Of a DNA stretch of 64,000 bases, positions 29,028 through 37,195 are shown one piece after another. Source of the DNA: Streptomyces sp. ISL-11 (GTDB lineage: Bacteria; Actinomycetota; Actinomycetes; Streptomycetales; Streptomycetaceae); contig NZ_JAGGOL010000070.1 of assembly GCF_018614525.1 (NCBI RefSeq), positions 49,079 through 113,078 of the forward strand. The letters run 5' to 3'. A model generated the notes under the pieces. It saw nothing but the letters and a program-made list of their open reading frames with translations, ran no database searches and had not been told where the DNA came from. Each line of letters opens with the position of its first letter. Positions within the stretch are counted from its first letter, which is position 1. The translations under genes and the position numbers were made by a program.

Positions 29028-29523
29028 CGCCCGGCGGGTCCGGTGCCGCCGGAGGGCCTCCGCCGTGTGCGGGGGCCCTCCGGCATCCCTCGGCGCGCAG
29101 CGCCATCGCGTCGTCCAGCGCCGCGACCGCCGCGAGGCGCTGCCGTTCGCGCTCCTCGATGACGTACGCGCTCTCGCCCGTCGCCGCGACCCGGGGGCAC
29201 CGCGGGCACTCCCAGCGGTCCGGGGCGCCCATCGGCGGCGCGGTCATGGCGACTTCGCAGTGGGGGCACTTCACGATCACTCCTTCCACATGGCCGCAGG
29301 ACGCGCAGACCCACACGGGACCCTCCGTGTCGTGCTGCCGCCACGCGGTTCTCAGGCACCGGGGGCAACCGGTCGTGACGATCCCGGCGCGGCTCATGAC
29401 AGGCGGCTCCGGGGTGGTGTCCGCGTACTCGATGATCCGTGCCCTGATCCGGGCGTCCGTGGTGTTGGCCATCCGGAGCAGGTGTGCGACTCGCGAGCGT
29501 GCTTCGTCAACGAAATCGTTCAT
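28999..29523 (-). CDS. Zinc-ribbon protein of unknown function
   Basis: 174 residues. Four CxxC knuckles (53/56, 73/76, 86/89, 106/109) form two zinc ribbons, flanked by an N-terminal helical segment and a charged helix (VIEERERQRLAAVAALDDAM). The last 30 residues are low-complexity Pro/Gly/Ala and are encoded by the terminator hairpin of the opposite gene, with which the gene overlaps by 29 bp; the true end of the folded protein is probably near residue 145. I do not recognise a function. Confidence 0.6.
   Translation of the reverse strand: MNDFVDEARSRVAHLLRMANTTDARIRARIIEYADTTPEPPVMSRAGIVTTGCPRCLRTAWRQHDTEGPVWVCASCGHVEGVIVKCPHCEVAMTAPPMGAPDRWECPRCPRVAATGESAYVIEERERQRLAAVAALDDAMALRAEGCRRAPAHGGGPPAAPDPPGASPAGARCR
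29049..29083 (+). terminator. Terminator after the chimeric gene
   Basis: CCGGAGGGCC (29049-29058) pairs perfectly with GGCCCTCCGG (29074-29083). It follows the phosphatase-derived stop by 22 bp, so it is presumably the original terminator of the RNase H/phosphatase gene. Confidence 0.75.
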
Positions 29524-29757
29524 GGCGCAAAGCACGCTACGCCGAGTGGGTGCGGCCGCATATCGGAAGTCCGTACGGGTGCGCCCGGATGGGCGTGGCG
29601 CGAGGTCCGGGGGAGTAGCCGCCGCCGCTGGTCCTGGCGTTGCGGTGGCGTCCCCTGGCGCGGCCTGGCGCGTTTTGGGATTGACCCTTACGGATGACCT
29701 CGCGCGGAGTGCTCAGGCTGACTTCGGGGTGGCGGTCGCGGCTCCTCGCCCGCTCCG

Positions 29758-30381
29758 TCATGCGCGCAAATCGGCCGCCTCGCGGGCGAGTCGCGTCACG
29801 CGACCCCAGTCGCGGCCCTCGACCGCGTCCTCGGGCAGCATCCACGTACCGCCCACGCAGCCGACGTTCGGCAGCGCCAGGTACTCCCGCGCCGAGTCGG
29901 CGCCGATGCCGCCCGTGGGGCAGAAGCGCGCCGCCGGCAGGGGAGCGGCCAGGGACCGCACGTAGGCCGGTCCGCCCGCGGCCCCGGCCGGGAAGAACTT
30001 CATCTCCCGCACTCCGAGCTCCAGCAGCGCCATGACCTCCGACGCCGTGGAGACGCCCGGCAGGAACGGCACCCCCGACGCGCGCATCGCCGCCAGCAGC
30101 GGGTCCGTGCGGCCGGGGCTCACCAGGAACCGCGCCCCGGCCCCGACCGCCGCCCGCACCTGCCCGGGCGACAGGACGGTGCCCGCCCCGACGACCGCCT
30201 CCGGCACCTCCGCGGCGATGGCGCGGATCGCCTCCAGCGCGGCGCCGGTGCGCAGCGTCACCTCGATCGCCGGCAGGCCGCCCGCGACGAGCGCGCGGGC
30301 GAGGGGCACCGCGCGGGAGGCGTCGGCGAGCACGACGACGGGGAGGACGGGCGCGAGGTCGAGGACCGAGGCGGGGGTCAC
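29758..30381 (-). CDS. eda: KDPG/KHG aldolase (2-dehydro-3-deoxyphosphogluconate aldolase)
   Basis: 207 residues, class I aldolase of the Eda family: Glu40 and Arg44 in IEVTLRTG, Lys128 (Schiff base) in REMKFFPA, phosphate-binding GGIGADSAREYL. It cleaves KDPG to pyruvate and glyceraldehyde-3-phosphate, or 4-hydroxy-2-oxoglutarate to pyruvate and glyoxylate. The latter is a step of mammalian, not bacterial, hydroxyproline breakdown, so its closeness to the Hyp genes is probably accidental. GTG 30381 follows GAGGA at 8 bases. Confidence 0.92.
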   Translation of the reverse strand: MTPASVLDLAPVLPVVVLADASRAVPLARALVAGGLPAIEVTLRTGAALEAIRAIAAEVPEAVVGAGTVLSPGQVRAAVGAGARFLVSPGRTDPLLAAMRASGVPFLPGVSTASEVMALLELGVREMKFFPAGAAGGPAYVRSLAAPLPAARFCPTGGIGADSAREYLALPNVGCVGGTWMLPEDAVEGRDWGRVTRLAREAADLRA

Positions 30382-30449
30382 GACGCCATCCTCGCGGGCG
30401 GCGACGCCCACCGCAACGAACGTTGCACTCTGTGCAACGCTCCTGGATT

Positions 30450-31247
30450 CTAGAGCTCGGTCACCACGACATCGAGCGCCCACGGCTTGCCGCCCTTGGC
30501 GGGCGCCGTCGCCTCCACGGCGTACCCCAGCTCCCGCAGGGCCGCCACCAGCTCGGCCGGCCCGGCCGGCTCGACGCCCGCGCTCAGCAGGTCCCGTACG
30601 AGCCGGCCCTTCGTCGCCTTGTTGAAGTGGCTCACCACCGAACGCTTCTCCACACCGTTCACGGTCCGCGACTGCAGGACCCGCACGGTCGCGGTCCGCT
30701 CGGCGACCTCGCCCTTGGGCTTCCACGCCGACGCGTACGCCGCCGACCGCAGGTCGAGCACCAGCCGCCCGTCCGCCTCGCGCGGCAGCTCGGCCTCCGT
30801 CGCACCGCGCCAGTACGCGCCGAGCGCGCCCAGCCCCGGCAGCCTGACCCCCATCGAGCAGCGGTACGAGGGGATCGCGTCGCCGACCCGCACCGCGCCC
30901 CACAGCCCGGAGAAGACCAGCAGCGACCGCTCCGCGCGCCCCCGCGCCGCCGCGTCCAGGGAGGCCAGGCCCAGCGCGTCGTACAGCACACCGGTGTAGA
31001 CCTCGCCGGCGGGCCGCGTGCCGGCCGTGCGCAGCCCCGCGTTCTTCGCGACCTCGCCGCGCAGGCCCGGCGACAGGCCCAGCACCTCCGCGGCCTTGTC
31101 CTCGTCGCCCGCGCACAGCTCCACCAGCTCCGTCAGCACCGCCTCGCGCGCCTCGGCCAGCCCCGGCAGCGACAGCCCGTCCACCCGCAGCGCGGGCCCG
31201 GTGCCACCTGTGGCCTTGCCCTCGGACGGCGGCAGCAGCACGAGCAC
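30450..31247 (-). CDS. yaaA: Peroxide stress protein YaaA (DUF328)
   Basis: 265 residues, full length. N-terminal MLVLLPPSEGK and C-terminal SHFNKATKGRLVRDLL are the family signatures; GLYDAL-type and FSGLWGAVRVGDAIPSYR blocks are in order. E. coli YaaA limits intracellular iron during peroxide stress and binds DNA through a cavity fold. It lies 69 bp upstream of eda on the same strand and may be co-transcribed with it. Confidence 0.92.
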   Translation of the reverse strand: MLVLLPPSEGKATGGTGPALRVDGLSLPGLAEAREAVLTELVELCAGDEDKAAEVLGLSPGLRGEVAKNAGLRTAGTRPAGEVYTGVLYDALGLASLDAAARGRAERSLLVFSGLWGAVRVGDAIPSYRCSMGVRLPGLGALGAYWRGATEAELPREADGRLVLDLRSAAYASAWKPKGEVAERTATVRVLQSRTVNGVEKRSVVSHFNKATKGRLVRDLLSAGVEPAGPAELVAALRELGYAVEATAPAKGGKPWALDVVVTEL

Positions 31248-31363
31248 GGTCGATCTCCTTCACGGTTCCACGGGCCCCCGGACGGTTGCGGGCCCCGCCG
31301 AGCCTAACTCGGCCCGCCGCTCTCGCCGTGCCCCGCGCCCGCACCGCAAATACGCTCGGTGGC

Positions 31364-32827
31364 ATGCCCCGCCGTCAGATGCATGTAACAGACACGGAGG
31401 GCGCCCCGCTCCGGGCGGCACTGCGCGATCTCCGTGCGCGGTCGGGCGTACCCGCGAACTTCTCCCCCGCCGCGCTCGCGGAGGCCGAGCAGGCCGCCCG
31501 TCGGCCGCGGCTCACGGCGCGCGACGCCACCGACCTGCCGCTGTTCACCATCGACCCGCCCGACTCGATGGACCTCGACCAGGCCATGTACCTCGCCCGC
31601 CGCGCATCCGGCGGCTTCCGGGTCCACTACGCGATCGCCGACGTCGCCGCCTTCGTCCGCCCCGGCCACGACCTCGACGCCGAGGCGCACCGCCGGGTGA
31701 TGACCCTCTACTACCCCGACCGGCGCCTGCCCCTCCACCCCGAGATCATCGGCGAGGGCGCCGCCAGCCTCCTGCCCGACCACACCAGGCCGGCCCTCCT
31801 CTGGCAGCTCGACCTCGACACCGACGGCCGGGTCGTACGGACGGACGTGCGCCGGGCCCTGGTCCGCAGCCGCGCCAAGCTCGACTACGCGAGCGTCCAG
31901 CGCGCCATCGACACCGGCGTCGCCGAGGAGCCGCTGTGCCTGCTGCGCGAGATAGGGCTGCGCCGCGAGGCGCTGGAGCGCACGCGCGGCGGCATCTCGC
32001 TCCACGTCCCCGAACAGGAGGTCGTCCGGCACGGCAACGGCTACTCCCTCGAATACCGGGCCTCCCTGCCCACCGACGGCTGGAACGCCCAGATATCCCT
32101 GATGACCGGCATCGCCGCCGCCGAACTGATGATCCAGGCCGGAACCGGCATCCTGCGCACCCTCAGCCGGGCCCCCGGGACCGCCGTCAGCCGCCTGCGC
32201 CGCGTCGCCCGAGCCCTCGGCGTCACCTGGCCCGACAGCATGCCGTACGCCGTCGTCGTCCGCGCCCTCGACCCGGCCGACCCCCAGCACGCCGCGTTCC
32301 TCCAGGAGTGCACCACCCTGCTGCGCGGCGCCGGCTACACCGCCTTCGACCGCGAACGCCCCACCGACCACCCCATGCCCACCGACCTCCGCCACGCGGC
32401 CCTCGCCGCCCCCTACGCCCACTGCACCGCGCCCCTGCGCCGCCTCGTCGACCGCTACACCGGCGAACTCTGCCTGGCCGCCGCCGCGGGCACCGATCCC
32501 CCCGAGTGGGTCCGCGTCGCCCTCGACACCCTCCCGACCGAGATGGGCATCGGCGCCCGGCGCGCGGCCCAGGTGGAACGCGACTGCGTGGACCTGGTCG
32601 AGGCCGCCGTCCTGCGCGACCGCATCGGGGACACCTTCGACGCCTACGTCATCGACATCCAGCAGCACCGCCCGACCGCGGGCACGGTCCACCTGTACGA
32701 CCCCGCGGTGATCGGCCACGTGGAGGGCGACCTCGACGGCCCGCCCCTGCCCCTGGGCCAGCGCATGCGCGTCCGCGTCATCGAGGCGGACCCCGGCCGC
32801 GACAAGGTCTGGTTCGCGCCGGCGTGA
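31364..32827 (+). CDS. RNB-domain 3'-5' exoribonuclease (RNase II/R family)
   Basis: 487 residues, a short RNase II relative. The catalytic region begins DATDLPLFTIDPPDSMDLDQA, with metal-binding Asp64, Asp70 and Asp72, and continues with HYAIADVAAFVRPG, YPDRRLPLHPEIIGEGAASLLP and a late CTAPLRRLVDRYTGELCL block that lines the RNA channel. Only short flanking OB-like segments exist and there is no C-terminal S1-like basic tail. It lies directly upstream of rnpB. Confidence 0.9.
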   Translation: MPRRQMHVTDTEGAPLRAALRDLRARSGVPANFSPAALAEAEQAARRPRLTARDATDLPLFTIDPPDSMDLDQAMYLARRASGGFRVHYAIADVAAFVRPGHDLDAEAHRRVMTLYYPDRRLPLHPEIIGEGAASLLPDHTRPALLWQLDLDTDGRVVRTDVRRALVRSRAKLDYASVQRAIDTGVAEEPLCLLREIGLRREALERTRGGISLHVPEQEVVRHGNGYSLEYRASLPTDGWNAQISLMTGIAAAELMIQAGTGILRTLSRAPGTAVSRLRRVARALGVTWPDSMPYAVVVRALDPADPQHAAFLQECTTLLRGAGYTAFDRERPTDHPMPTDLRHAALAAPYAHCTAPLRRLVDRYTGELCLAAAAGTDPPEWVRVALDTLPTEMGIGARRAAQVERDCVDLVEAAVLRDRIGDTFDAYVIDIQQHRPTAGTVHLYDPAVIGHVEGDLDGPPLPLGQRMRVRVIEADPGRDKVWFAPA

Positions 32828-32939
32828 GCGGGACCGGGCCGCTTCCCGATCCTCATGTGATCTCCATGAAGGCCGGTGGAAGCGTCGACGCGGCGGCAGG
32901 TCCAGGCCGCTCCGGCCCGACGGGTACCATGGTCGACAC

Positions 32940-33349
32940 GGCGGACGAGCCGGCCGGGCGGCCGCGTGGGATCTTCGGATCCCCCGAGGAACGTCCGGGC
33001 TCCACACGGCAGGGTGGTGGGTAACGCCCACCCGGGGTGACCCGCGGGACAGTGCCACAGAAAACAGACCGCCGGATGCCGCGAGGCTTCCGGTAAGGGT
33101 GAAACGGTGGTGTAAGAGACCACCAGCATCCAGGGTGACCTGGACGGCTAGGTAAACCCCACCCGGAGCAAGGTCAAGAGGGGCCGTCGCGAGACGGCCC
33201 TGCGCGGACGATCGAGGGCTGCCCGCCCGAGTCCGCGGGTAGACCGCACGAACCTGTCGGCAACGGCAGGTCTAGATGGATGGCCGCCTCCCCAAGGGCC
33301 GCAAGGCCCTCGGGAGACAGAACCCGGCGTACAGGCCGACTCGTCCGCC
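32940..33349 (+). ncRNA. rnpB: RNase P RNA (bacterial type A)
   Basis: About 410 nt. The 5' end GGCGGACGAG pairs with the 3' end CTCGTCCGCC (helix P1). The universal core is present: GAGGAACGTCCGGGCTCC (P4/CR I), ACAGTGCCACAGAAAACAGA, GGTAAGGGTGAAACGGTGG, and the 3' conserved AGACAGAACCCGGCGTACA. The catalytic RNA trims tRNA 5' ends. A -10-like TACCAT at 32925-32930 fits the predicted 5' end. The ends are set by the P1 pairing and could be off by a few bases. Confidence 0.95.
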
Positions 33350-33387
33350 CCTCACCCTGTCTGACCTGCGAAAACAGGCTCTGGCGG

Positions 33388-33399
33388 GGCTTCTTTTTG
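33388..33399. repeat. Candidate attachment half-site, left copy
   Basis: GGCTTCTTTTTG, repeated exactly at 36771-36782; in both places CTGGGG follows a few bases on. The five-T run is rare in this genome. The left copy lies between rnpB and an integrase tail, and the right copy lies where the terminase remnant stops matching. Direct repeats next to an integrase gene suggest attL/attR. Confidence 0.4.
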
Positions 33400-33505
33400 G
33401 GCCCTGGGGGTTTTCAGTCGGAGCGCTCGCCATTTCCCGCTGCGTATCCACGGCCACGCGGACGGCGAATGCGAGGAGTGAGCCGAGCGCGGCCATTCCC
33501 CGGGC

Positions 33506-33743
33506 TCAGGACTTCGGCATGAAGTGCACATAGGTCCGTAGCGTGAACGCCGGGTCGCTGTGTCCGAGCCAGGCCGCGAGCTGGATGATCGTCTCGCCCG
33601 CGTGCAGCACGATGGACGCGAAAGTATTGACGAAGGACATGAAAGCCGTCTTCCCGTGGCATCTTCCACTTCACCCACACCAGGGGGCGCCAGGCAGGTG
33701 TCCTGAGCTGGGGCGAGCGCCATTGCGCGGCGAACTCAGCTGG
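33506..33743 (-). pseudogene. Tyrosine-recombinase integrase remnant (C-terminal)
   Basis: Only the catalytic end survives. In one frame: VWVKWKMPREDGFHVLRQYF, including the His-x-x-Arg motif. After a one-base shift near 33,620 the homologous reading continues as ASIVLHAGETIIQLAAWLGH and then SDPAFTLRTYVHFMPKS, with the histidine of the LGH motif and the nucleophile Tyr before the stop at 33506. The frameshift and loss of the N-terminal domains mean it is inactive. It sits 157 bp downstream of rnpB, as integrases do beside an attachment site. Confidence 0.8.
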
Positions 33744-33775
33744 TTAAGCCGCCAGTCGTCAGCCGGTCCGGCACC

Positions 33776-34598
33776 ATGGGGGCAGTTCAGCCTAGGCATG
33801 GGGGAAACGCGGCGTCGGGAGCAGTGCCGCCAGACGGAGAGCCGCCTGCACCAACCCCCGATCCTGCCCCGCCCAATGGCCGCCTAGGTGCAGCGCGTGG
33901 CTGGCAGACGTTGCTTGCTGGAGTGGTCACGGGTGTGGCGGCAGTCCTCGCCGCCCTGCTCACCACCATCGGTAAAAACACTCCCGGGGCTACTGATGGA
34001 GACCGAACGTCGATGCCGACGCTGGACACGCATAGACCGGTGGATATCAGTATTGACTCGTGGACGCAGTCGGCGGCGCCCCTCAGGCTCGACGTCCTCG
34101 ACGTCATCACCTCCGCAACCGCCACCCTCGACAGCTGGCTCCGCGACTGGCACGAACAACTCTCGTGGGCCCCCCGACCTACCGCAGAGACCCGCTCGCC
34201 GAGGATGCCGCCGCACTCCGCACGAACGTCCCATGGGCGGTCGGGGAACACTCGGCGGTCAACGAGTTCGCGCCGAGATCAACGCCTTGCACCGCACAGC
34301 AACCGGCCTGCTGAACCCGGCCAAACGCGCCCGCCGCATCGGACAGTGCCCAACGCCCGTCGAGGAAGAGGGTCGACGCACCTGCGGCGCTGTCCTGCGC
34401 TACATACCCGGCGCAATCACCGTCACCTGCTCGTGGTGCCGGGCCATTTGGCGCGCCATAGACCTCGCTGCCCTGATCACGTTGCCTGAGCGGGAGGCTA
34501 TCCAGGAGGTGGCTCTCCGGCCATTCCTAGACACAAGCGCCCGATCCGCGTCTATGTATGACATTGGATTCCAAGTCGGGGTTAGAACCCTTCGTTGA
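33776..34598 (+). pseudogene. Frameshifted prophage/integrative-element protein gene
   Basis: A single ancestral protein can be read only by moving between three frames. Frame one: a membrane helix (TLLAGVVTGVAAVLAALLTT) and LDVLDVITSATATLDSWLRD. Frame two from about 34,170: YRRDPLAEDAAALRTNVPWA. Frame three from about 34,275: EINALHRTATGLLNPAKRAR, IGQCPTPVEE, TCGAVLRYIPG, TCSWC. Each step needs a one-base loss. The last part has the paired Cys of a zinc-binding domain found in Streptomyces phage-like proteins of unknown function. It is not clear that the membrane segment belonged to the same gene. Confidence 0.55.
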
Positions 34599-34627
34599 GA
34601 TTGGCTGCCTTCCTTTCATGCAAATTC

Positions 34628-34644
34628 ACCCCTTCGTGGGGTTT
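34628..34644 (+). terminator. Small hairpin terminator
   Basis: ACCCC (34628-34632) and GGGGT (34638-34642) around a UUCG-containing loop, followed by TT. It lies 30 bp after the decayed phage gene in the AT-richer part of the window. Confidence 0.5.
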
Positions 34645-34765
34645 CATCGCCGACCGCCATCACTTCTCATACAAGCTGACACCCTGAAAGGGAGGAGTGA
34701 ACGAGCGCATTCTCACATTGCTCCTCAATCTACCTTTTCGATTCACGGTTCACTCGGGGGTAGCG

Positions 34766-35578
34766 ATGTCGGATGATACTCAAGATGGGGGCCAGTCAGG
34801 TGGGGGTGGAGGCCAGCCGGCTAGTGAAGTGCCTTTTTGGAAACGCATGCACAAGAAGGTGCTCGCCGGAATCGGTGCAGCCGTTCTTGCCATCATTGGC
34901 GTTCTCGTGACGAAAGGAACGGAAGAAGTCAAGGAGAAGCTCATTGGCGAGCCAACCGGCATTGAGGTCGACGTCGAGCAGGGGAGCGACTGTAATGCGG
35001 CCGGCTGGGTCTACCCGCGCAGCCCCGACAGCGAGCTGATGAACAGGCCCCCTGGGACCGGGAAGCGTATCGAGGGCAAGACCTGGGATCAAGATCCAGA
35101 TGCTTTCGGTGCCGTTCCTGCCGGCCCGGTCAAGCTGCACATGGCAGTGACTACGAAGGCGGTGAGGTCGGCGATCATTTTGAAGAGTCTCACCTTTCAT
35201 GTCGTGGAAAAGAAGAAAATGGTCGAGGGTACACATGTCGCCTTCGTGGGGGGGTGCGGCAATGGAGCTACGTACCACTATGGGGTCGTCAATTTTGATA
35301 ACCCCCCGCCATACTGGGTCTCGCGACCAAAGCCGCCAAAGGAAGTGCGCTCGGACGAGCTCAAGTTCCCCTACAAGGTCACATCAGTAAATCCGTCCGT
35401 CCTGCTGGTCACGGTGATCCCTAGCGGGCACTGCAAATGGGACGCGAAACTTCAATGGACAGACGGCAAGAAAACAGGAACCACTGTGATCAACGATCAC
35501 GGAAGTCCCTTTGAGACCGCTGAGATCGGTAAATTTCGGTCCTTCAAATGGGCCAACGGCAAGAGGATGGAACACTGA
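34766..35578 (+). CDS. Hypothetical membrane-anchored protein, low-GC cargo gene
   Basis: 270 residues. A Gly-rich N-terminal tail (about 1-25) is followed by a basic segment and one membrane helix (KKVLAGIGAAVLAIIGVLVT, about 33-52), then a roughly 215-residue soluble domain rich in Lys, Val and Pro with scattered cysteines (GSDCNAAGWVYPRS, VGGCGNGATY, SGHCKWDAK). With the helix near the N terminus the domain probably faces outward. Codon use is clearly less GC-biased than the core genes, and the frame is intact while its neighbours are decayed. I do not recognise the family. GGGGG precedes the ATG. Confidence 0.6.
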   Translation: MSDDTQDGGQSGGGGGQPASEVPFWKRMHKKVLAGIGAAVLAIIGVLVTKGTEEVKEKLIGEPTGIEVDVEQGSDCNAAGWVYPRSPDSELMNRPPGTGKRIEGKTWDQDPDAFGAVPAGPVKLHMAVTTKAVRSAIILKSLTFHVVEKKKMVEGTHVAFVGGCGNGATYHYGVVNFDNPPPYWVSRPKPPKEVRSDELKFPYKVTSVNPSVLLVTVIPSGHCKWDAKLQWTDGKKTGTTVINDHGSPFETAEIGKFRSFKWANGKRMEH

Positions 35579-35639
35579 ATCTTCGGCCGGGTCAGGGCGG
35601 CTGACAGCTGCACCCTCAAGTAACCCATGGCTGGCCCTT

Positions 35640-35807
35640 GTCCGGGTCGCCGCCGCCCGGTACATCAGCGTCACCCCGGGCGCCGTCCGCCAGTGGATCC
35701 GACGCGGCCACATTCAGCACCGCGGCTACGACCGTGCCGGCCGCGCCTTCGTGGAACTGCGCGAAGTCCGCGCCTACCCCGCAGGACGGGAGCGCTCGAG
35801 CGCATGA
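35640..35807 (+). pseudogene. HTH/MerR-like DNA-binding fragment (phage type)
   Basis: The frame reads ARYISVTPGAVRQWIRRGHI followed by YDRAGRAFVELREVRA, a winged helix-turn-helix of the kind that picks DNA in phage small regulators and excisionases. No start codon with a ribosome site precedes it. It runs into the methyltransferase remnant, overlapping by 4 bases, so only the C-terminal part of an original gene appears to be left. Confidence 0.5.
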
Positions 35808-36300
35808 CCCAGCGCGCCCAGACCGCCGCCCGTTCCGCGTCGGACGCGGTACACGGCATACGTCCCTTCTCCGTCCTGCGCACCGACCTCGGCCCCTGGC
35901 ACACCTGTCGCCAGTCCTGGGAAGAACTCAGCCTGCACAGCAGACGCGGACGCGAGCACGTGAGCACCTACAGCACCGGCAACGACCCCGTCAGCAGCAA
36001 GCACGCCACGATCGGCGGTGGCCTGTCCACCTTCGATCCCGTCCTAGCCGAACTGTCCTACCGCTGGTACTGCCCCGACGGCGGCAGATCCTCGACCCGT
36101 TCGCTGGTGGCTCCGTGCGCGGCCTGGTCGCCGCCAACAACGGCCACCCGTACACCGGCATCGACCTGTCCCCATCGCAGATCGACGCCAACGAGGAGAC
36201 GGCCACCGCATGGCGTGACCGTGATCTCCTGGCCGCCGAACCCGGTGGATCCTCGGCGACAGCACCGACGAGCTTCCCCGCCTCCCCGACGGCAGCTTAA
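35804..36300 (+). pseudogene. Phage DNA methyltransferase remnant, frameshifted
   Basis: From ATG 35804 the frame gives IRPFSVLRTDLGPWHTCRQS, YSTGNDPVSSKHATIGGGLS and FDPVLAELSYRWYCPDGG, the N-terminal part of an actinophage DNA modification methylase. At about 36,085 the match moves to another frame, with ILDPFAGGSVRGLVAANN (SAM motif DPFAGGS), HPYTGIDLSPSQIDANEETA and then loss of similarity near 36,250. The catalytic C-terminal part is absent. It continues directly into terminase sequence, which implies a deletion between the two genes. Confidence 0.65.
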
Positions 36301-36765
36301 CGAGGACGGCCCGTTCGTCGTCCCGGAACGCTCGCTCGGCTGGCACGTCTCGGTGTGGGCAGCGGAGTCCTCCAACATCCCGACGGCCGGCCGTGGACCT
36401 GGACCCCCGGAGCAATTCCGCCTCGTCTTGTGGTTCTACGCATTGGACGGTGACGGCCGGTTCTTGTACCGGGACGTGGTTCTCCAGCGGCTCAAGGGCT
36501 GGGGGAAAGACCCGACCGCGCAGCTATCTCGGCGATCGAGTTCGTGGGCCCATGCGGGCCCAGTGGCCGGACGTTCACCACGGGGGGAGCTGGTCGGTCA
36601 GCCCATCGGGCAGCCGCACCCGGCCGCCTGGGTGCAGTGCGCTGCCGTCAGCTTCGATCAGAACCGCAACTTGATGACGCTCTTCCCCGCCCTCTCTACC
36701 AAGAGGGCGATCGAGGAATGCGACATCGAGTTGGGCAAGATGATCACCTATGCCCACAAGGGTGC
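36300..36765 (+). pseudogene. Phage terminase large subunit remnant (N-terminal part)
   Basis: In frame from about 36,300: EDGPFVVPERSLGWHVSVWA, FRLVLWFYALDGDGRFLYRD, VVLQRLKGWGKDP (the Walker A-like region of TerL), then after a short out-of-frame stretch QPHPAAWVQCAAVSFDQNRN, LMTLFPALSTKRAIEECDIE and ITYAHKG. Similarity stops there, just before the 12-bp repeat at 36771. It is the ATPase portion of a siphovirus-type terminase, truncated and damaged. Confidence 0.65.
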
Positions 36766-36770
36766 GGCGT

Positions 36771-36782
36771 GGCTTCTTTTTG
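36771..36782. repeat. Candidate attachment half-site, right copy
   Basis: Exact copy of GGCTTCTTTTTG found at 33388-33399, 3.4 kb away in the same orientation, followed again by CTGGGG. It marks the point where phage-like sequence ends. Confidence 0.4.
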
Positions 36783-36892
36783 CGCTGGGGAGAATCTGGT
36801 CCTCCTGTGCGCGCACCAGGAAGAGAACAGGTGACCCGAGCTCGGCTGGCAAACGTCACGGGCCGGGCAGTTGGCGGAATCGGGTGTTGTGG

Positions 36893-37195
36893 TCACTGCC
36901 AGAAGAGTTCTTCGACCACGATTTGCGGGTCTGCGGTGCGACGGATGAAGACGAAGCGGGCCCATCCGCGACCGCTGTCGAAGGTGAGGATGTGGGGGCC
37001 TCGGAAGCGGGTGGACCTGGCGGGTTCGACTGGGACGTGTTCCCCGGGCCGATAGGGGTCCTTGGCGGTGAGGATGTCGATCAGGGCATCCCGGAGGATG
37101 TTCCTCACCTCTTCGGGCAGTGAGTCGCGGTAGGTGCGGGCGCCTTCGATGTAGTCGATCTGCCACGGCGGGCCCATGAACCCGTCATCGGTCAC
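36893..37195 (-). CDS. RelE/ParE-like toxin-type protein
   Basis: 100 residues. The short basic protein reads DSLPEEVRNILRDALIDILT, RSTRFRGPHILTFDSGRGWA, RFVFIRRTADPQIVVEELFW: two helices followed by the strand pattern of the RelE/HigB fold. The GTG start overlaps the stop of the preceding gene as GTGA, so it is the last member of a coupled three-gene operon. Toxin function (mRNA cleavage) is inferred from fold and context only. Confidence 0.6.
   Translation of the reverse strand: MTDDGFMGPPWQIDYIEGARTYRDSLPEEVRNILRDALIDILTAKDPYRPGEHVPVEPARSTRFRGPHILTFDSGRGWARFVFIRRTADPQIVVEELFWQ

Noticed and set aside
29758..30381. eda as part of the hydroxyproline pathway (4-hydroxy-2-oxoglutarate aldolase)
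   Set aside because: The DapA-like deaminase route used here yields alpha-ketoglutarate semialdehyde, which needs no such aldolase, and eda lies beyond the fusion point in a core neighbourhood with yaaA and rnpB.
33365..33378. CCTGCGAAAACAGG considered as tRNA arm or attachment core
   Set aside because: No cloverleaf can be built around it and it has no second copy in the window; at most a weak hairpin after rnpB.
33276..33533. Short open frames over the 3' end of rnpB and its flank
   Set aside because: They overlap the RNase P RNA and a repeat, have no ribosome site and no coding bias.
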